DNA of 31,980 nt. Source: an uncultured Spirochaetales bacterium. Its GTDB lineage: Bacteria > Spirochaetota > Spirochaetia > Sphaerochaetales > Sphaerochaetaceae. Below are positions 1 to 8,300 of the stretch, piece after piece; position 1 is the first letter of the stretch, and each line of letters starts with the position of its first letter. Location of the stretch: positions 1 to 31,980 of the forward strand of contig CAKQJZ010000014.1 of NCBI GenBank assembly GCA_934247875.1. The letters are read 5' to 3'. Position numbers and translations under genes: made by a program. The notes below the pieces were generated by a model. That model did not search any database. It saw only the letters and a program-made list of their open reading frames with translations, and had not been told where the DNA came from.

Positions 1-18
1 AAAGACACTTTTAATAAG

Positions 19-195
19 TTAGGCGTTTCTTTGGCCTAAAAGTCTATACAACACTTTTTGGGAGTTTAATTTAATTACTAGGGCTGTGGCTGCAGCAGAT
101 AATGCACCAATTGAGATACAAAACAAAAAGAAGCCAGGAGTGTAAATCTCGCCGATCATCAAAAGGATTGCAATGATAAGCCATATGAAGGTCAT
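19..195 (-). CDS. short NfeD-like membrane protein, probably truncated
   Basis: This is a 58-residue ORF starting at ATG 195 with a G-rich ribosome-binding site (GGGGG) just upstream. The product is almost entirely two hydrophobic segments separated by a short loop (about residues 3-13 and 21-42), with the sequence MIGEIYTPGFFLF between them. That pattern, a membrane helix followed by E-x-x-TPGFF and then a GALSAAA-type helix, is how NfeD-family proteins begin. NfeD proteins normally carry further helices and often an OB-fold domain and run to 140 residues or more. Here a TAA stop comes soon after the second helix, and neither other frame stays open there, so the gene is probably a decayed or truncated copy. 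A genuine tiny two-helix membrane protein is the alternative. NfeD partners SPFH/stomatin proteins, but none is visible in the window. Confidence 0.5.
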   Translation of the reverse strand: MTFIWLIIAILLMIGEIYTPGFFLFCISIGALSAAATALVIKLNSQKVLYRLLGQRNA

Positions 196-250
196 ATATT
201 TTTCCCCCGCCTATAGTTCAAATATATCATAAATAATTTTCTGTATAAAG

Positions 251-291
251 AAAAAGGCTCAAAAGCTTTGTACATCAACGCTTTCTAGAGC
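251..291 (-). terminator. possible intrinsic terminator between mtnA and the NfeD-like ORF
   Basis: Read on the minus strand, an imperfect stem (GCTC-ta-GAAAGC paired with GCTTTTGAGC, two bases bulged) is followed by CCTTTTTCTTT. It lies downstream of mtnA and upstream of the NfeD-like ORF. The stem is imperfect and the loop long, so this is a moderate call. Confidence 0.4.
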
Positions 292-336
292 TTATTGTTG
301 GTTTATATAGTTCATAAAGCCTTGAAAACATTTATA

Positions 337-363
337 GAAAATGCACCATCCCGGTGCATTTTC
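337..363 (-). terminator. hairpin downstream of mtnA
   Basis: A perfect 11-bp inverted repeat (GAAAATGCACC / GGTGCATTTTC) with a 5-base loop begins 10 bases after the mtnA stop codon. The A/T-rich base of the stem gives ATTTTC at the 3' side on the minus strand, followed by an A/T-rich stretch. It is probably the operon terminator. Confidence 0.65.
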
Positions 364-372
364 TTTTGCGTC

Positions 373-1398
373 TTATAATGTTTCTCCGCGTCTGATGCGC
401 TCAATATTCACATCAAATGGTGGTCTTATAATACCTTTTTCAGTGATGATTCCAGTAATGTTCTGGTGAGGTGTCACATCAAAGCATGGATTATATACAT
501 CCATTTCTTCAGGTGCTACTAGAACTCCGCCTGGACGCTTTACTTCGTCTTTATCTCTCTCTTCAATAGGGATATCTGAACCCTTCTTCATATTGAAGTC
601 GATTGTAGTTGTAGGTGCTACAGAGTAGAAAGGAACTCCATAAGCTTTAGCAATTATAGAGAGTGCGAATGTTCCAAGCTTATTTGCAACGTCACCTTCA
701 GCTGTGATTCTATCTGCTCCGAGGATTACGCAATCAATCTTTCCATCTCTTATGAGAGTTGCTGCTGCGCTATCTGGAATAAGCTTTGATGGAATCTTTG
801 CTCTGACAAGCTCCCACGCTGTAAGTCTTGCACCCTGGAATCTTGGTCTTGTCTCATCTGCATATACAAAGATGTTCTTGCCGCTGTAATGTGCGCTCTT
901 GATAACTCCAAGTGCTGTACCCCAGCCGCATGTTGCAAGTGCGCCAGTGTTGCAATGAGTGAGGATAGTAGCATTAGGTCTGACAACACTCTCTCCGATT
1001 CTGCTGATCTGGAGATTCATCTCGATGTCTTCCTTTACAATAGCATCTGCTTCCCCTTTAAGCACATCAAGATCCATATTGCATTCAGCTGCTTTTCTCT
1101 TCATCCTGTCAACTGCCCACATCAGGTTTACAGCAGTAGGGCGAGAAGTCTTGATTCTCTCGCACTTCTCATCAAATAGTGCTTTGTCGCCTTTAGCTTC
1201 TTTAGCTGCAAAGTAGACGCCGTATCCAGCAGTGCCGCCAATAGCAGGTGCACCTCTGACGATCATGTCTTTGATTGAGAATGCAATGTCTTCACTTGTT
1301 TTAGCACTGTAATATGTAAGAGTGCCAGGAAGCACACGCTGATCAATCAAAACAAGCTCATCATTCTTGAATTCAAGTGCTTTGAAATCTTCCATCAT
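373..1398 (-). CDS. mtnA: S-methyl-5-thioribose-1-phosphate isomerase
   Basis: The 341-residue product isomerises the aldose 5-methylthioribose-1-phosphate to the ketose 5-methylthioribulose-1-phosphate, a cytosolic step of methylthioadenosine (MTA) salvage. It belongs to the eIF2B-alpha-like isomerases. RGAPAIGG lies at residues 48-55. Catalytic Cys149 sits in ILTHCNTGALAT and catalytic Asp229 in ILGADRITAEGD, and the spacing between them equals that of the characterised Bacillus enzyme (Cys160/Asp240). A HCNTG motif with no C-terminal eIF2B-type regulatory region favours MtnA over a translation factor. The start ATG overlaps the upstream cupin stop (ATGA), which points to translational coupling; Met1 and Met2 are adjacent and either could initiate. 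It is the last gene of the mtaD-cupin-mtnA operon. None of the standard later enzymes (MtnK, MtnB, MtnC, MtnD) is in the window. Confidence 0.93.
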   Translation of the reverse strand: MMEDFKALEFKNDELVLIDQRVLPGTLTYYSAKTSEDIAFSIKDMIVRGAPAIGGTAGYGVYFAAKEAKGDKALFDEKCERIKTSRPTAVNLMWAVDRMKRKAAECNMDLDVLKGEADAIVKEDIEMNLQISRIGESVVRPNATILTHCNTGALATCGWGTALGVIKSAHYSGKNIFVYADETRPRFQGARLTAWELVRAKIPSKLIPDSAAATLIRDGKIDCVILGADRITAEGDVANKLGTFALSIIAKAYGVPFYSVAPTTTIDFNMKKGSDIPIEERDKDEVKRPGGVLVAPEEMDVYNPCFDVTPHQNITGIITEKGIIRPPFDVNIERIRRGETL

Positions 1399-1724
1399 AC
1401 TAGAAAGTCCTCGCGCTCTGGTGTGAAGATATCTAATAGCTCGCCTTTTTCAAGACATACTAGACCATGAAGTGCATTAGAAGGAACAAATACAGAATCT
1501 CCTGCTTTAATGAGAGTATTATCACCTTCAAGGTTGAACTCGAAACTGCCAGAAAGAATATATACACACTGTGTGTGAGGATGTCTATGAGCCTCTCCAA
1601 CAGCGCCTGTCTCAAAGTACAGATGGCATACCATCATCTCTTTTCCGTGTGCAAGAACCTTTCTTGCTGATTTGTCATTGATTGAATTCTTAGTGATGTC
1701 GCGATCGAAAAAATAACCACTCAT
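1395..1724 (-). CDS. small single-domain cupin in the MTA salvage operon
   Basis: The product is 109 residues from ATG 1724. I chose this start over an in-frame ATG at 1754 because AAGGAG lies about 8 bases upstream of 1724, and because 1754 would begin inside mtaD. It is a single beta-barrel cupin. Motif 1 is GEAHRHPHTQ (His46, His48, with Gln52 where many cupins have Glu). Motif 2 is GDSVFVPSNALHGL (Gly75 to His86). The histidines would hold a metal ion. It is too short to be a usual acireductone dioxygenase (MtnD, about 180 residues). Position between the deaminase and MtnA suggests it acts on the methylthio-pentose phosphate pool. A cupin methylsulfurylase acting after MtnA is known from the Rhodospirillum rubrum MTA-isoprenoid shunt, but equating the two is inference. 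Confidence 0.8.
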   Translation of the reverse strand: MSGYFFDRDITKNSINDKSARKVLAHGKEMMVCHLYFETGAVGEAHRHPHTQCVYILSGSFEFNLEGDNTLIKAGDSVFVPSNALHGLVCLEKGELLDIFTPEREDFLV

Positions 1725-1729
1725 TTTAT

Positions 1730-3016
1730 TTATCTCCTTAAAATATTTTCCCATTGTCTTTTTGTATTATACTTTATTTCTTCTTCATCAAGCTTAGTCA
1801 ATTCACCTTTTTCAAGAACTGCTTCGCCCTTTGAGAATACATAATCTATATTAGCCCTATCTGCTGAGAAAACAATGCCAGAATATGGGTCGTTGAAAGG
1901 TGTTGTATTCACATCATCGATATTGAAGAGTGTGATATCTGCCTCTTTGCCAACTTCTATAGTGCCTATCTTGTCATCAAGGCCCAGCGCATGCGCAGCA
2001 TTGATAGTGCCCAGTGCGAGGATGTCATATGGAGGCACTGCGCTTGGACTCATATTCGAAACAGTTGCAAGAAGTGCTGCGATATTGGCTTCTTTCAGCA
2101 TATTAAGATTGTTGTTGGAGCTTGCACCATCTGTTCCAAGTGCTACATTGATTCCAGAGTCGATATAGTGATGTATGTTTGCTATTCCGGAAGCAAGCTT
2201 GCAATTGGATGATGGGTTATGGACTATGCTTGCATTATGACGCTTGATTATCTCAAGTTCGCTATCGCTAAGCCATACGCCATGTGCAAGGTATGTCTTT
2301 CCATCGATAAAGACTCCAAGCTTCTCAAGATACTCAGCAGGTCTAACTCCATGTGCTTTCAAACAGCCATCAAGCTCTGTCTTAGTCTCAGCTAAGTGAG
2401 TGTTCATAAATCCGCCAATCTCAAGTGCCCACTCATATGCGCGTTTATATGTCTCAGCTGAGCATGTGTATATAGAGTGTACTGCAGCGTCTACTCTGAA
2501 TCTATCGTCTCCTGCAATTTCATCTCTTACTCTTGGATAAAGCTCTTTGATTCTCTTCTCAGTGTCATCAAGCTCTCCGAAGAAAGTCTGCCCGATAATG
2601 CCTCTGATACCTGCTTCTTTGGTTGCTTTTACTGTTTTCCAGGCTTTGAAGTACATGTCTGCATAGCAAGTGCAGCCGCTCTTGATAAGCTCAGCGCAGC
2701 CCAGTTTAGATGCTTCATAGATATCATCTTCATTGAGTTTGTCTTCAATAGGGAATATCTCAGAGAGCCAGCTCATAAGATCTGGAGCAGTGTCTTTATA
2801 GTTTCTCATCAAAACCATTGAGAGGTGAGTGTGAGCATTTATAAAGGATGGGAGTGCAACATGATTGTAGCCATCAATCACTCTGTCGCTCTCTTTCTTC
2901 TCAGCTTTGACACCGACTTCCTTTATCTTTCCATCTTCAATGACGATATCGCCATTGATAATCTTTCCTCTCTCATTCATAGGGAGAATCAAGAGGTCTT
3001 TGATAATAGTTCTCAT
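1730..3016 (-). CDS. mtaD: 5-methylthioadenosine/S-adenosylhomocysteine deaminase-type amidohydrolase
   Basis: This 428-residue metal-dependent deaminase belongs to the amidohydrolase superfamily. The expected reaction is MTA (or SAH) plus water to methylthioinosine (or inosylhomocysteine) plus ammonia. Visible ligands are His62-x-His64 in NAHTHLSM, His180 in VHSIYTCS, His207 and Glu210 in THLAETKTE, His245 in LAHGVW, and Asp296 in ALGTDGASSNNNL. These align in order with the characterised Thermotoga enzyme TM0936. The NPSSNCKLASG segment (residues 267-277) is also typical of the MTA/SAH group. Related deaminases in this superfamily act on guanine, cytosine or atrazine-type substrates; the neighbouring mtnA makes MTA the best guess. 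The gene leads an operon with the cupin 5 bases downstream, whose ribosome-binding site lies in the end of this ORF. Confidence 0.87.
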   Translation of the reverse strand: MRTIIKDLLILPMNERGKIINGDIVIEDGKIKEVGVKAEKKESDRVIDGYNHVALPSFINAHTHLSMVLMRNYKDTAPDLMSWLSEIFPIEDKLNEDDIYEASKLGCAELIKSGCTCYADMYFKAWKTVKATKEAGIRGIIGQTFFGELDDTEKRIKELYPRVRDEIAGDDRFRVDAAVHSIYTCSAETYKRAYEWALEIGGFMNTHLAETKTELDGCLKAHGVRPAEYLEKLGVFIDGKTYLAHGVWLSDSELEIIKRHNASIVHNPSSNCKLASGIANIHHYIDSGINVALGTDGASSNNNLNMLKEANIAALLATVSNMSPSAVPPYDILALGTINAAHALGLDDKIGTIEVGKEADITLFNIDDVNTTPFNDPYSGIVFSADRANIDYVFSKGEAVLEKGELTKLDEEEIKYNTKRQWENILRR

Positions 3017-3091
3017 ACCTTTAAATATAAACCGAAAACAGCTCTCAGAATAGTAATGACAATGAAAAAGAAATCTAGAATTCGCTGTGTT

Positions 3092-3119
3092 ATTATATGG
3101 AATTATGTTGATAATTCAA
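3092..3119 (-). promoter_or_regulatory. sigma-70-type promoter for mtaD-cupin-mtnA
   Basis: On the minus strand there is TTGAAT, a 16-bp spacer, then a perfect TATAAT (3092-3097). The leader to the mtaD ATG is roughly 70 bases. It sits exactly at the junction with the restriction-modification module, which starts 23 bases away on the other strand. Confidence 0.65.
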
Positions 3120-3142
3120 TACTCTTGTATTAAGCTTTTCTT

Positions 3143-3397
3143 ATGATTCCTAATGAAACCAAGCTATTTGGTCTTGTTGGTAAAGAAATTCAATTTGCTG
3201 ATAATAGCAAAATTAGGGCTAATGTTATTAATGATAGAGAAGTGCGTTTTGAAGGAAAACAATGGAAGTTATCACCACTTACACGTGAGCTATATACCAG
3301 GATGGGTAAAGTTAATGCTTCTGGTGCAAATAAAGGTGCATTGTATTGGACATATAACGGTGTGAGATTGACAGATATCAACAAGGAACAAGAATGA
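3143..3397 (+). CDS. 84-aa protein leading the restriction-modification module
   Basis: I do not firmly recognise this protein. It is 84 residues and mostly beta-type, with a central KIRANVINDREVRFEGKQW and a C-terminal half KLSPLTRELY...GANKGALYWTYNGVRL. The pattern (charged strand, FEGKxW, short helix, then YWTYNGxxL) recalls small domains appended to restriction or GIY-YIG proteins and thought to read modified bases (RAMA/DUF4357-like). That is a weak, from-memory resemblance. A TAA lies in frame 12 bases before the ATG, so 3143 is the only reasonable start, and no clear Shine-Dalgarno sequence precedes it. It overlaps the next gene by 4 bases (ATGA) and so belongs to the same operon. A role in DNA recognition, or as a small subunit of the methyltransferase, is inferred from this. 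Confidence 0.7.
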   Translation: MIPNETKLFGLVGKEIQFADNSKIRANVINDREVRFEGKQWKLSPLTRELYTRMGKVNASGANKGALYWTYNGVRLTDINKEQE

Positions 3398-4278
3398 ACT
3401 TAATTGATTTAACAGATTCCAATATTCAGCAGGTTTTACCTCAGTTGCTAATGGATAAGACTTCTAAGAAGAATATACTTTGGGCAACTGATTATTATAG
3501 TTATCCTGCTGAATCTGAAATACAGATAGAGCAATTAGCTGGAAACATTATTGAGCCACGTGTTCAGAAAGCAATAGAAGCTCAAAGCGATAGAACTAAA
3601 TCTTTTGCAGAAGTATTTACACCATCTTGGATTTGCAACCAGATGAATAACTATGCAGATGAAAGCTGGTTTGAGAGAAAAGATGTATTCAATATAGAAC
3701 AAGATCAAACGTGGACTTCAACTGAGAATAAGATAGAGTTCTCTGAAAACAAACCATGGACTGAGTATGTATATTCAAGACGCTTAGAGATTACTTGCGG
3801 CGAGGCTCCATTTATCGTATCACGATATGATGCTGCATCAGGAGATATAATCCCTATCAAAAATAGAATAGGCATTCTTGATCGCAAACTTAGAGTTGTA
3901 AACGAAAATACAGAGAGTGAAGAAGATTGGTTACTTTGGACAACTAGAGCATTTCAATCTGTTTATGGTTATGAGTTTCAAGGTGACAATCTCTTAATAG
4001 CTCGCATAAATCTCTTAATGACATTTATTGAATACCTTCAAGATAGGTGGCAGAGAAATCCATCTGCGTCAGAGCTAAAAACTATAACAAATATAATTGT
4101 ATGGAATATTTGGCAAATGGATGGCTTTACTAACACCATACCATTTAGCAAAGCCACAGAAGAACAACTAGATTTATTCAGCTTTGAAGAAGAACAAGTT
4201 GATAATGATTGTTTGATTTATGATTGGAGAGGTGCTAACCGCTCAGTAAAGTATAGATATTTAGGGGAGAATAAATAA
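3394..4278 (+). CDS. DNA methyltransferase, SAM-binding half (split Eco57I-like adenine methylase)
   Basis: This 294-residue protein looks like the N-terminal half of an Eco57I-type N6-adenine methyltransferase. Residues 73-84 (EVFTPSWICNQM) fit motif X. Residues 131-146 (LEITCGEAPFIVSRYD) fit the AdoMet-binding motif I region, although the glycine pattern is unorthodox. Residues 191-208 (YGYEFQGDNLLIARINLL) and 233-244 (NIIVWNIWQMDG) fit the following motifs. No NPPY is present; the catalytic tetrapeptide is at the very start of the next gene. The break is real and not a sequencing slip on the evidence here: a TAA stop, one spacer base, then ATG 4280 with GGGGAG about 10 bases upstream. The two products would have to assemble to methylate DNA. 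The gene is AT-rich compared with the flanking chromosome, consistent with acquisition. Confidence 0.8.
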   Translation: MNLIDLTDSNIQQVLPQLLMDKTSKKNILWATDYYSYPAESEIQIEQLAGNIIEPRVQKAIEAQSDRTKSFAEVFTPSWICNQMNNYADESWFERKDVFNIEQDQTWTSTENKIEFSENKPWTEYVYSRRLEITCGEAPFIVSRYDAASGDIIPIKNRIGILDRKLRVVNENTESEEDWLLWTTRAFQSVYGYEFQGDNLLIARINLLMTFIEYLQDRWQRNPSASELKTITNIIVWNIWQMDGFTNTIPFSKATEEQLDLFSFEEEQVDNDCLIYDWRGANRSVKYRYLGENK

Positions 4279-4279
4279 C

Positions 4280-5338
4280 ATGAAATTTGATTTTGCAATA
4301 GGAAATCCACCATATCAGCAAACATCCGAAAATACATCAGACAAGCCTGTTTATAACTTGTTTATGGATGCAACTTATAAAGCTGCAGAAAAGGTTGAAT
4401 TGATTACTCCGGCAAGATTTTTATTTAATGCGGGAAAAACTCCTAGAGAATGGAACGAAAAGATGTTAAATGATGAACATTTTAAAGTGTTATCATATAA
4501 ACAAACCAGCAAAGAGGTATTTCCAGGAACAGATATTAAGGGAGGTGTAGCCATAACTTATAGGGATGGAGAGAATAATTTTGGACCTATTAAAGTGTTT
4601 ACACATATTGAAGAGCTCCGATCTATAAAAGATAAAGTTATTTCCAAAAGTAAAACTTTTCTTGATAGATTGGTTTATGCCCCTGAAAGTTACCGCTTTT
4701 CTTCTCTTATGCATGTTGATCATCCTGAAATTAAGTATGTTGACAGCAAGCATGGTATATTAAGTAAAGGACATGATTTTGACTTAACAACTAATATTTT
4801 TGATAAATTATCTGAAATTATTTTTTTCGATAAAGAACCTAATGATGGTCTTGAATATATCAGAATTATAGGAAGAAAAAATAATGCACGTAAATTCATG
4901 TTTATAAGAAAAAACTATGTAGACAATCACGAGAATTTAGAAAAATGGAAAATTATACTTCCAAAATCGAATGGTTCTGGAGCATTAGGAGAAGTATTAT
5001 CAACACCCCTAATCGGGGAACCCCTAATCGGGGAACCCCTAATCGGGCATACACAATCTTTCATTAGTATAGGAGCATTTGATAGTAAGTTTGAAGCTAA
5101 CGCTTTGTTAAAGTATCTAAAAACAAAGTTTGCAAGGACTATGTTGGGTGTATTAAAAATAACTCAAGACAATAAAAAAGGGGTTTGGGCGTTTGTACCT
5201 CTTCAGGACTTTACTTCTAATTCAGATATCAACTGGAATGTTTCAGTTAAGGAAATCGATAAACAGCTTTACAAGAAATATGGTTTAAGTCCTGAAGAGG
5301 TAGAGTTTATTGAGAAAAATGTTAAGGAGATGAGCTGA
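4280..5338 (+). CDS. DNA adenine methyltransferase, catalytic (NPPY) and presumed target-recognition half
   Basis: This 352-residue protein opens with MKFDFAIGNPPYQ, so motif IV NPPY is at residues 9-12, the catalytic signature of N6-adenine or N4-cytosine methylases. It is followed by LITPARFLFN (about 41-50) and GGVAITY (88-94), as in the Eco57I family. No AdoMet-binding motif precedes NPPY; that is supplied by the upstream ORF or by the C-terminus of the downstream helicase. The C-terminal part should contain target recognition. It includes a PLIGE-PLIGE-PLIG repeat at residues 243-256, encoded by perfect 15-bp DNA repeats. Translation is probably coupled: the start is one base after the upstream stop, and the TGA overlaps the downstream ATG by one base (TGATG). 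The overall class is secure; the DNA sequence it would modify cannot be read from sequence. Confidence 0.85.
   Translation: MKFDFAIGNPPYQQTSENTSDKPVYNLFMDATYKAAEKVELITPARFLFNAGKTPREWNEKMLNDEHFKVLSYKQTSKEVFPGTDIKGGVAITYRDGENNFGPIKVFTHIEELRSIKDKVISKSKTFLDRLVYAPESYRFSSLMHVDHPEIKYVDSKHGILSKGHDFDLTTNIFDKLSEIIFFDKEPNDGLEYIRIIGRKNNARKFMFIRKNYVDNHENLEKWKIILPKSNGSGALGEVLSTPLIGEPLIGEPLIGHTQSFISIGAFDSKFEANALLKYLKTKFARTMLGVLKITQDNKKGVWAFVPLQDFTSNSDINWNVSVKEIDKQLYKKYGLSPEEVEFIEKNVKEMS
5006..5047 (+). repeat. 15-bp tandem repeat inside the methyltransferase gene
   Basis: Two perfect copies of CCCCTAATCGGGGAA are followed by a 12-base partial copy, in exact codon register (Pro-Leu-Ile-Gly-Glu). Each unit is itself an inverted repeat (CCCC, 5 bases, GGGG). 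A change in copy number would add or remove five residues without shifting frame. Confidence 0.97.
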
Positions 5339-8300
5339 TGAAAACTCCTGAAATAAATACAAGTAAAAACATTATCCCGATGTGTTATGCATATACTACA
5401 CCTGGGGTTACATATAATGAAGGCTGGATTAAGATTGGCTATACAGAAGCGCAGAAGGTTGAAGATAGAATCAAAGAGCAGACCCATACTGCACATGTTA
5501 TAGGCCAAGAAGAATGGCGAGGTTCTGCGATTTATGACGATGGGTCTGGAGAATCTTTTACAGATCATGATTTTCATGCATTCCTTACTAAGAATGAAAT
5601 AGAGCGGTATCCTAAGACTGAATGGTTTAAGACCACTCCCGAAATTTCTAAAAGATTGTTTGATAGCTTTAGAGCTAAACGATTTAGTGCCATTAAGTCG
5701 GATTCTGTTAGTTCGTATTACCTCAGAGATGAGCAAGCAGAAGCAGTTAGCATGGCTATTGAGCACTACAAGAATGATGATAATGATGAAGTTTTATGGA
5801 ACTGTAAACCTCGTTTTGGTAAGACTCTTTCAACTTATGATCTCATTAGAAGTGTAGATGCAAAGAATATTTTGATTGTTACTAATCGCCCAGCAATAGC
5901 TAATAGCTGGTATGATGATTACAACAAGTTTGTAGGCACTATCAATGATTATTACTTTGTCAGTACTACTGATTCTGTAAAAGATAGAAAACTTGTTAAA
6001 GATTACAATACTTTCAAACAAGAGAAACTTCATAACCCAAATGCAAAATTGATTTATTTCCTAAGTCTTCAAGACTTGAAAGGTTCTCTTCACTTTGGTG
6101 GTAAGTATAATAAACTTGCTGAAATCAAGGATATTAAGTGGGATATTCTTGTAATCGATGAAGCTCATGAAGGTGTTGATACCTTAAAAACAGATGTTGC
6201 TTTCGATCATGTTGATAGAAAGTTTACTCTGCACTTGTCTGGTACTCCTTTTAAAGCGCTTGCTAATGATAAGTTCCGAGAAACATGTATCTATAACTGG
6301 ACATATGCTGATGAGCAAAAGAAGAAAAGAGAATGGAAAGGAGAAGGCAATAATCCTTATGAATCACTTCCTCAGCTCAATATGTATACTTATCAGATGT
6401 CTGAAATTGTCAAAGGACAGCTTGAAGATGGTATTGAGATTAATGGAGAAACTGAAGAGTATGCCTTTGACTTGAATCTTTTCTTTGAAACCAATGGAAA
6501 TGGTTCATTTAAACATCCAGAAGCTGTTGATGATTTTCTAAATGCATTAACAAAGAATGAGAAGTATCCATTTTCAACTCCAGAACTTCGAAAAGAGCTA
6601 AAACATACATTTTGGATTCTGAATCGTGTTGATTCTGCTAAAGCTTTGGCGAAAAAGCTTAAAGAACATCCAGTATTTGAGAACTATGAAGTTGTCTTGG
6701 CTGCTGGTGATGGAAAGATTGATGATAATGCAGAAGAAACTATGAAGGCTCTTGATAAAGTCCGAAAGGCTATCAGAGAAAATGATAAAACAATCACATT
6801 ATCTGTTGGTCAGTTAACTACTGGTGTCACTATTCCTGAATGGACAGCTGTTTTAATGCTTTCAAATATGAAGAGTCCATCTCTTTATATGCAAGCTGCA
6901 TTTAGGGCTCAAAATCCATGGAAATACAGTGTAGCAGGGAAGTGGTATCGCAAAGAAAATGCTTATCTCTTTGACTTTGACCCTGCAAGAACACTTACAA
7001 TCTTTGAAGAGTTTGCTAATGACCTTTCAACTGAAACCTCTGATGGCAGAGGTGATATGGCAACAAGAAAGGAAAATGTTAGAGAGCTTTTGAACTTCTT
7101 CCCAGTTATTGGTGAAGATGATGATGGTGAGATGGTTCTTCTTGATGCTGAAAAGGTTCTTTCTATTCCTAGAAAGATACATTCTCAGGAAGTTGTTAGG
7201 AGAGGTTTTATGTCAGACTTCCTGTTTCAGAATATCAGTAGTGTATTCCGTGCCCCTAAATGTGTATTGGACATTATTGGTAAATTTGAGGCAGTAAAAG
7301 AACCTAAGAAAGAATTGAATATCGAAGAGAATACCGCTGATGATTTATGCATAGATGAGAACGGTAATGTTAATCCTTCTGATGAATTCATCAATAACAA
7401 AGCAAAAGATCTTTTTGGCGATGCAATATATGGAGATAAAGCTGAAATTGAAGATAAGCTTAATGATGCAGTAGAGAATGCTGGTCTTGATCTTTCTTCA
7501 ATAGAGGATCCGTATAAAGAAATTAAAGAAAGATTCCATTCTGATGTAATAGATCCTTTAATCAATATCGCTAGTAATGAGTATAGGGAGAAATTTTCTG
7601 CTTCTAATATGAAAAGATTGGAAAGAAGATTAAAAAGCCAAGGTGATATTCTCGTTAATAAGGTTACAGGAGATTATGAGATAAAGCTAAAAGAAGCTAA
7701 AGCAGAGCATCATGAGCTACTAAGTAATGCTAGTACACAAGCGCAGGTCAATGCTGCTAATGAATGGTTCAAAACAACGACTGAAGATGCGAAGACTGAA
7801 TTGACAGAAAATCTTAATAATCTTGTAAATGAATATTCTGAAAGTTCGAAAGCAGAGATTGTTAGAACTTTAGAGACTCAAAGGATGGAAGATTCTAAGG
7901 CTGAAGCAGAGACTAGGATTAAAGATCGTTTAAGAGGATTCTCTAGAACTATTCCTTCGTTCCTTATGGCTTATGGAGATGATAAGACAACTCTTAAAAC
8001 TTTCGATACTATTGTGTCAGATAAAGTATTTGAGGAAGTAACAAGTATCTCTCTTGATCAATTCAGATTCCTTCGAGATGGCGGAAAGTACACCGATGAG
8101 AAAACAGGTGAAGAGAAAGAATTTGCAGGTAATATCTTCAACCCTGTTACTTTCGATGATTCAGTAAAAGAGTTCCTTAGACTTAAAAAGGAGCTTTCAG
8201 ATTACTTTGAAGAGTCTAGCAATCTTGATATCTTTGACTACATTCCACCTCAGAAAACCAACCAGATTTTTACACCAAAGAAAACTGTTAAAGAGATGGT

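Noticed and set aside
3108..3133. Plus-strand promoter TTGATA / TATTAA for the restriction-modification module
   Set aside because: The spacer is only 14 bp; other pairings are poor, so no plus-strand promoter is called although one must exist.
3394..4280. Methylase split as a simple frameshift in one ORF
   Set aside because: The upstream ORF ends in TAA, and the downstream ATG has GGGGAG at a proper distance; no single-base change near the junction is needed to explain both ORFs.
5006..5047. The three 15-bp units as a CRISPR or integration repeat
   Set aside because: They are head-to-tail without spacers and keep codon register inside a coding gene.
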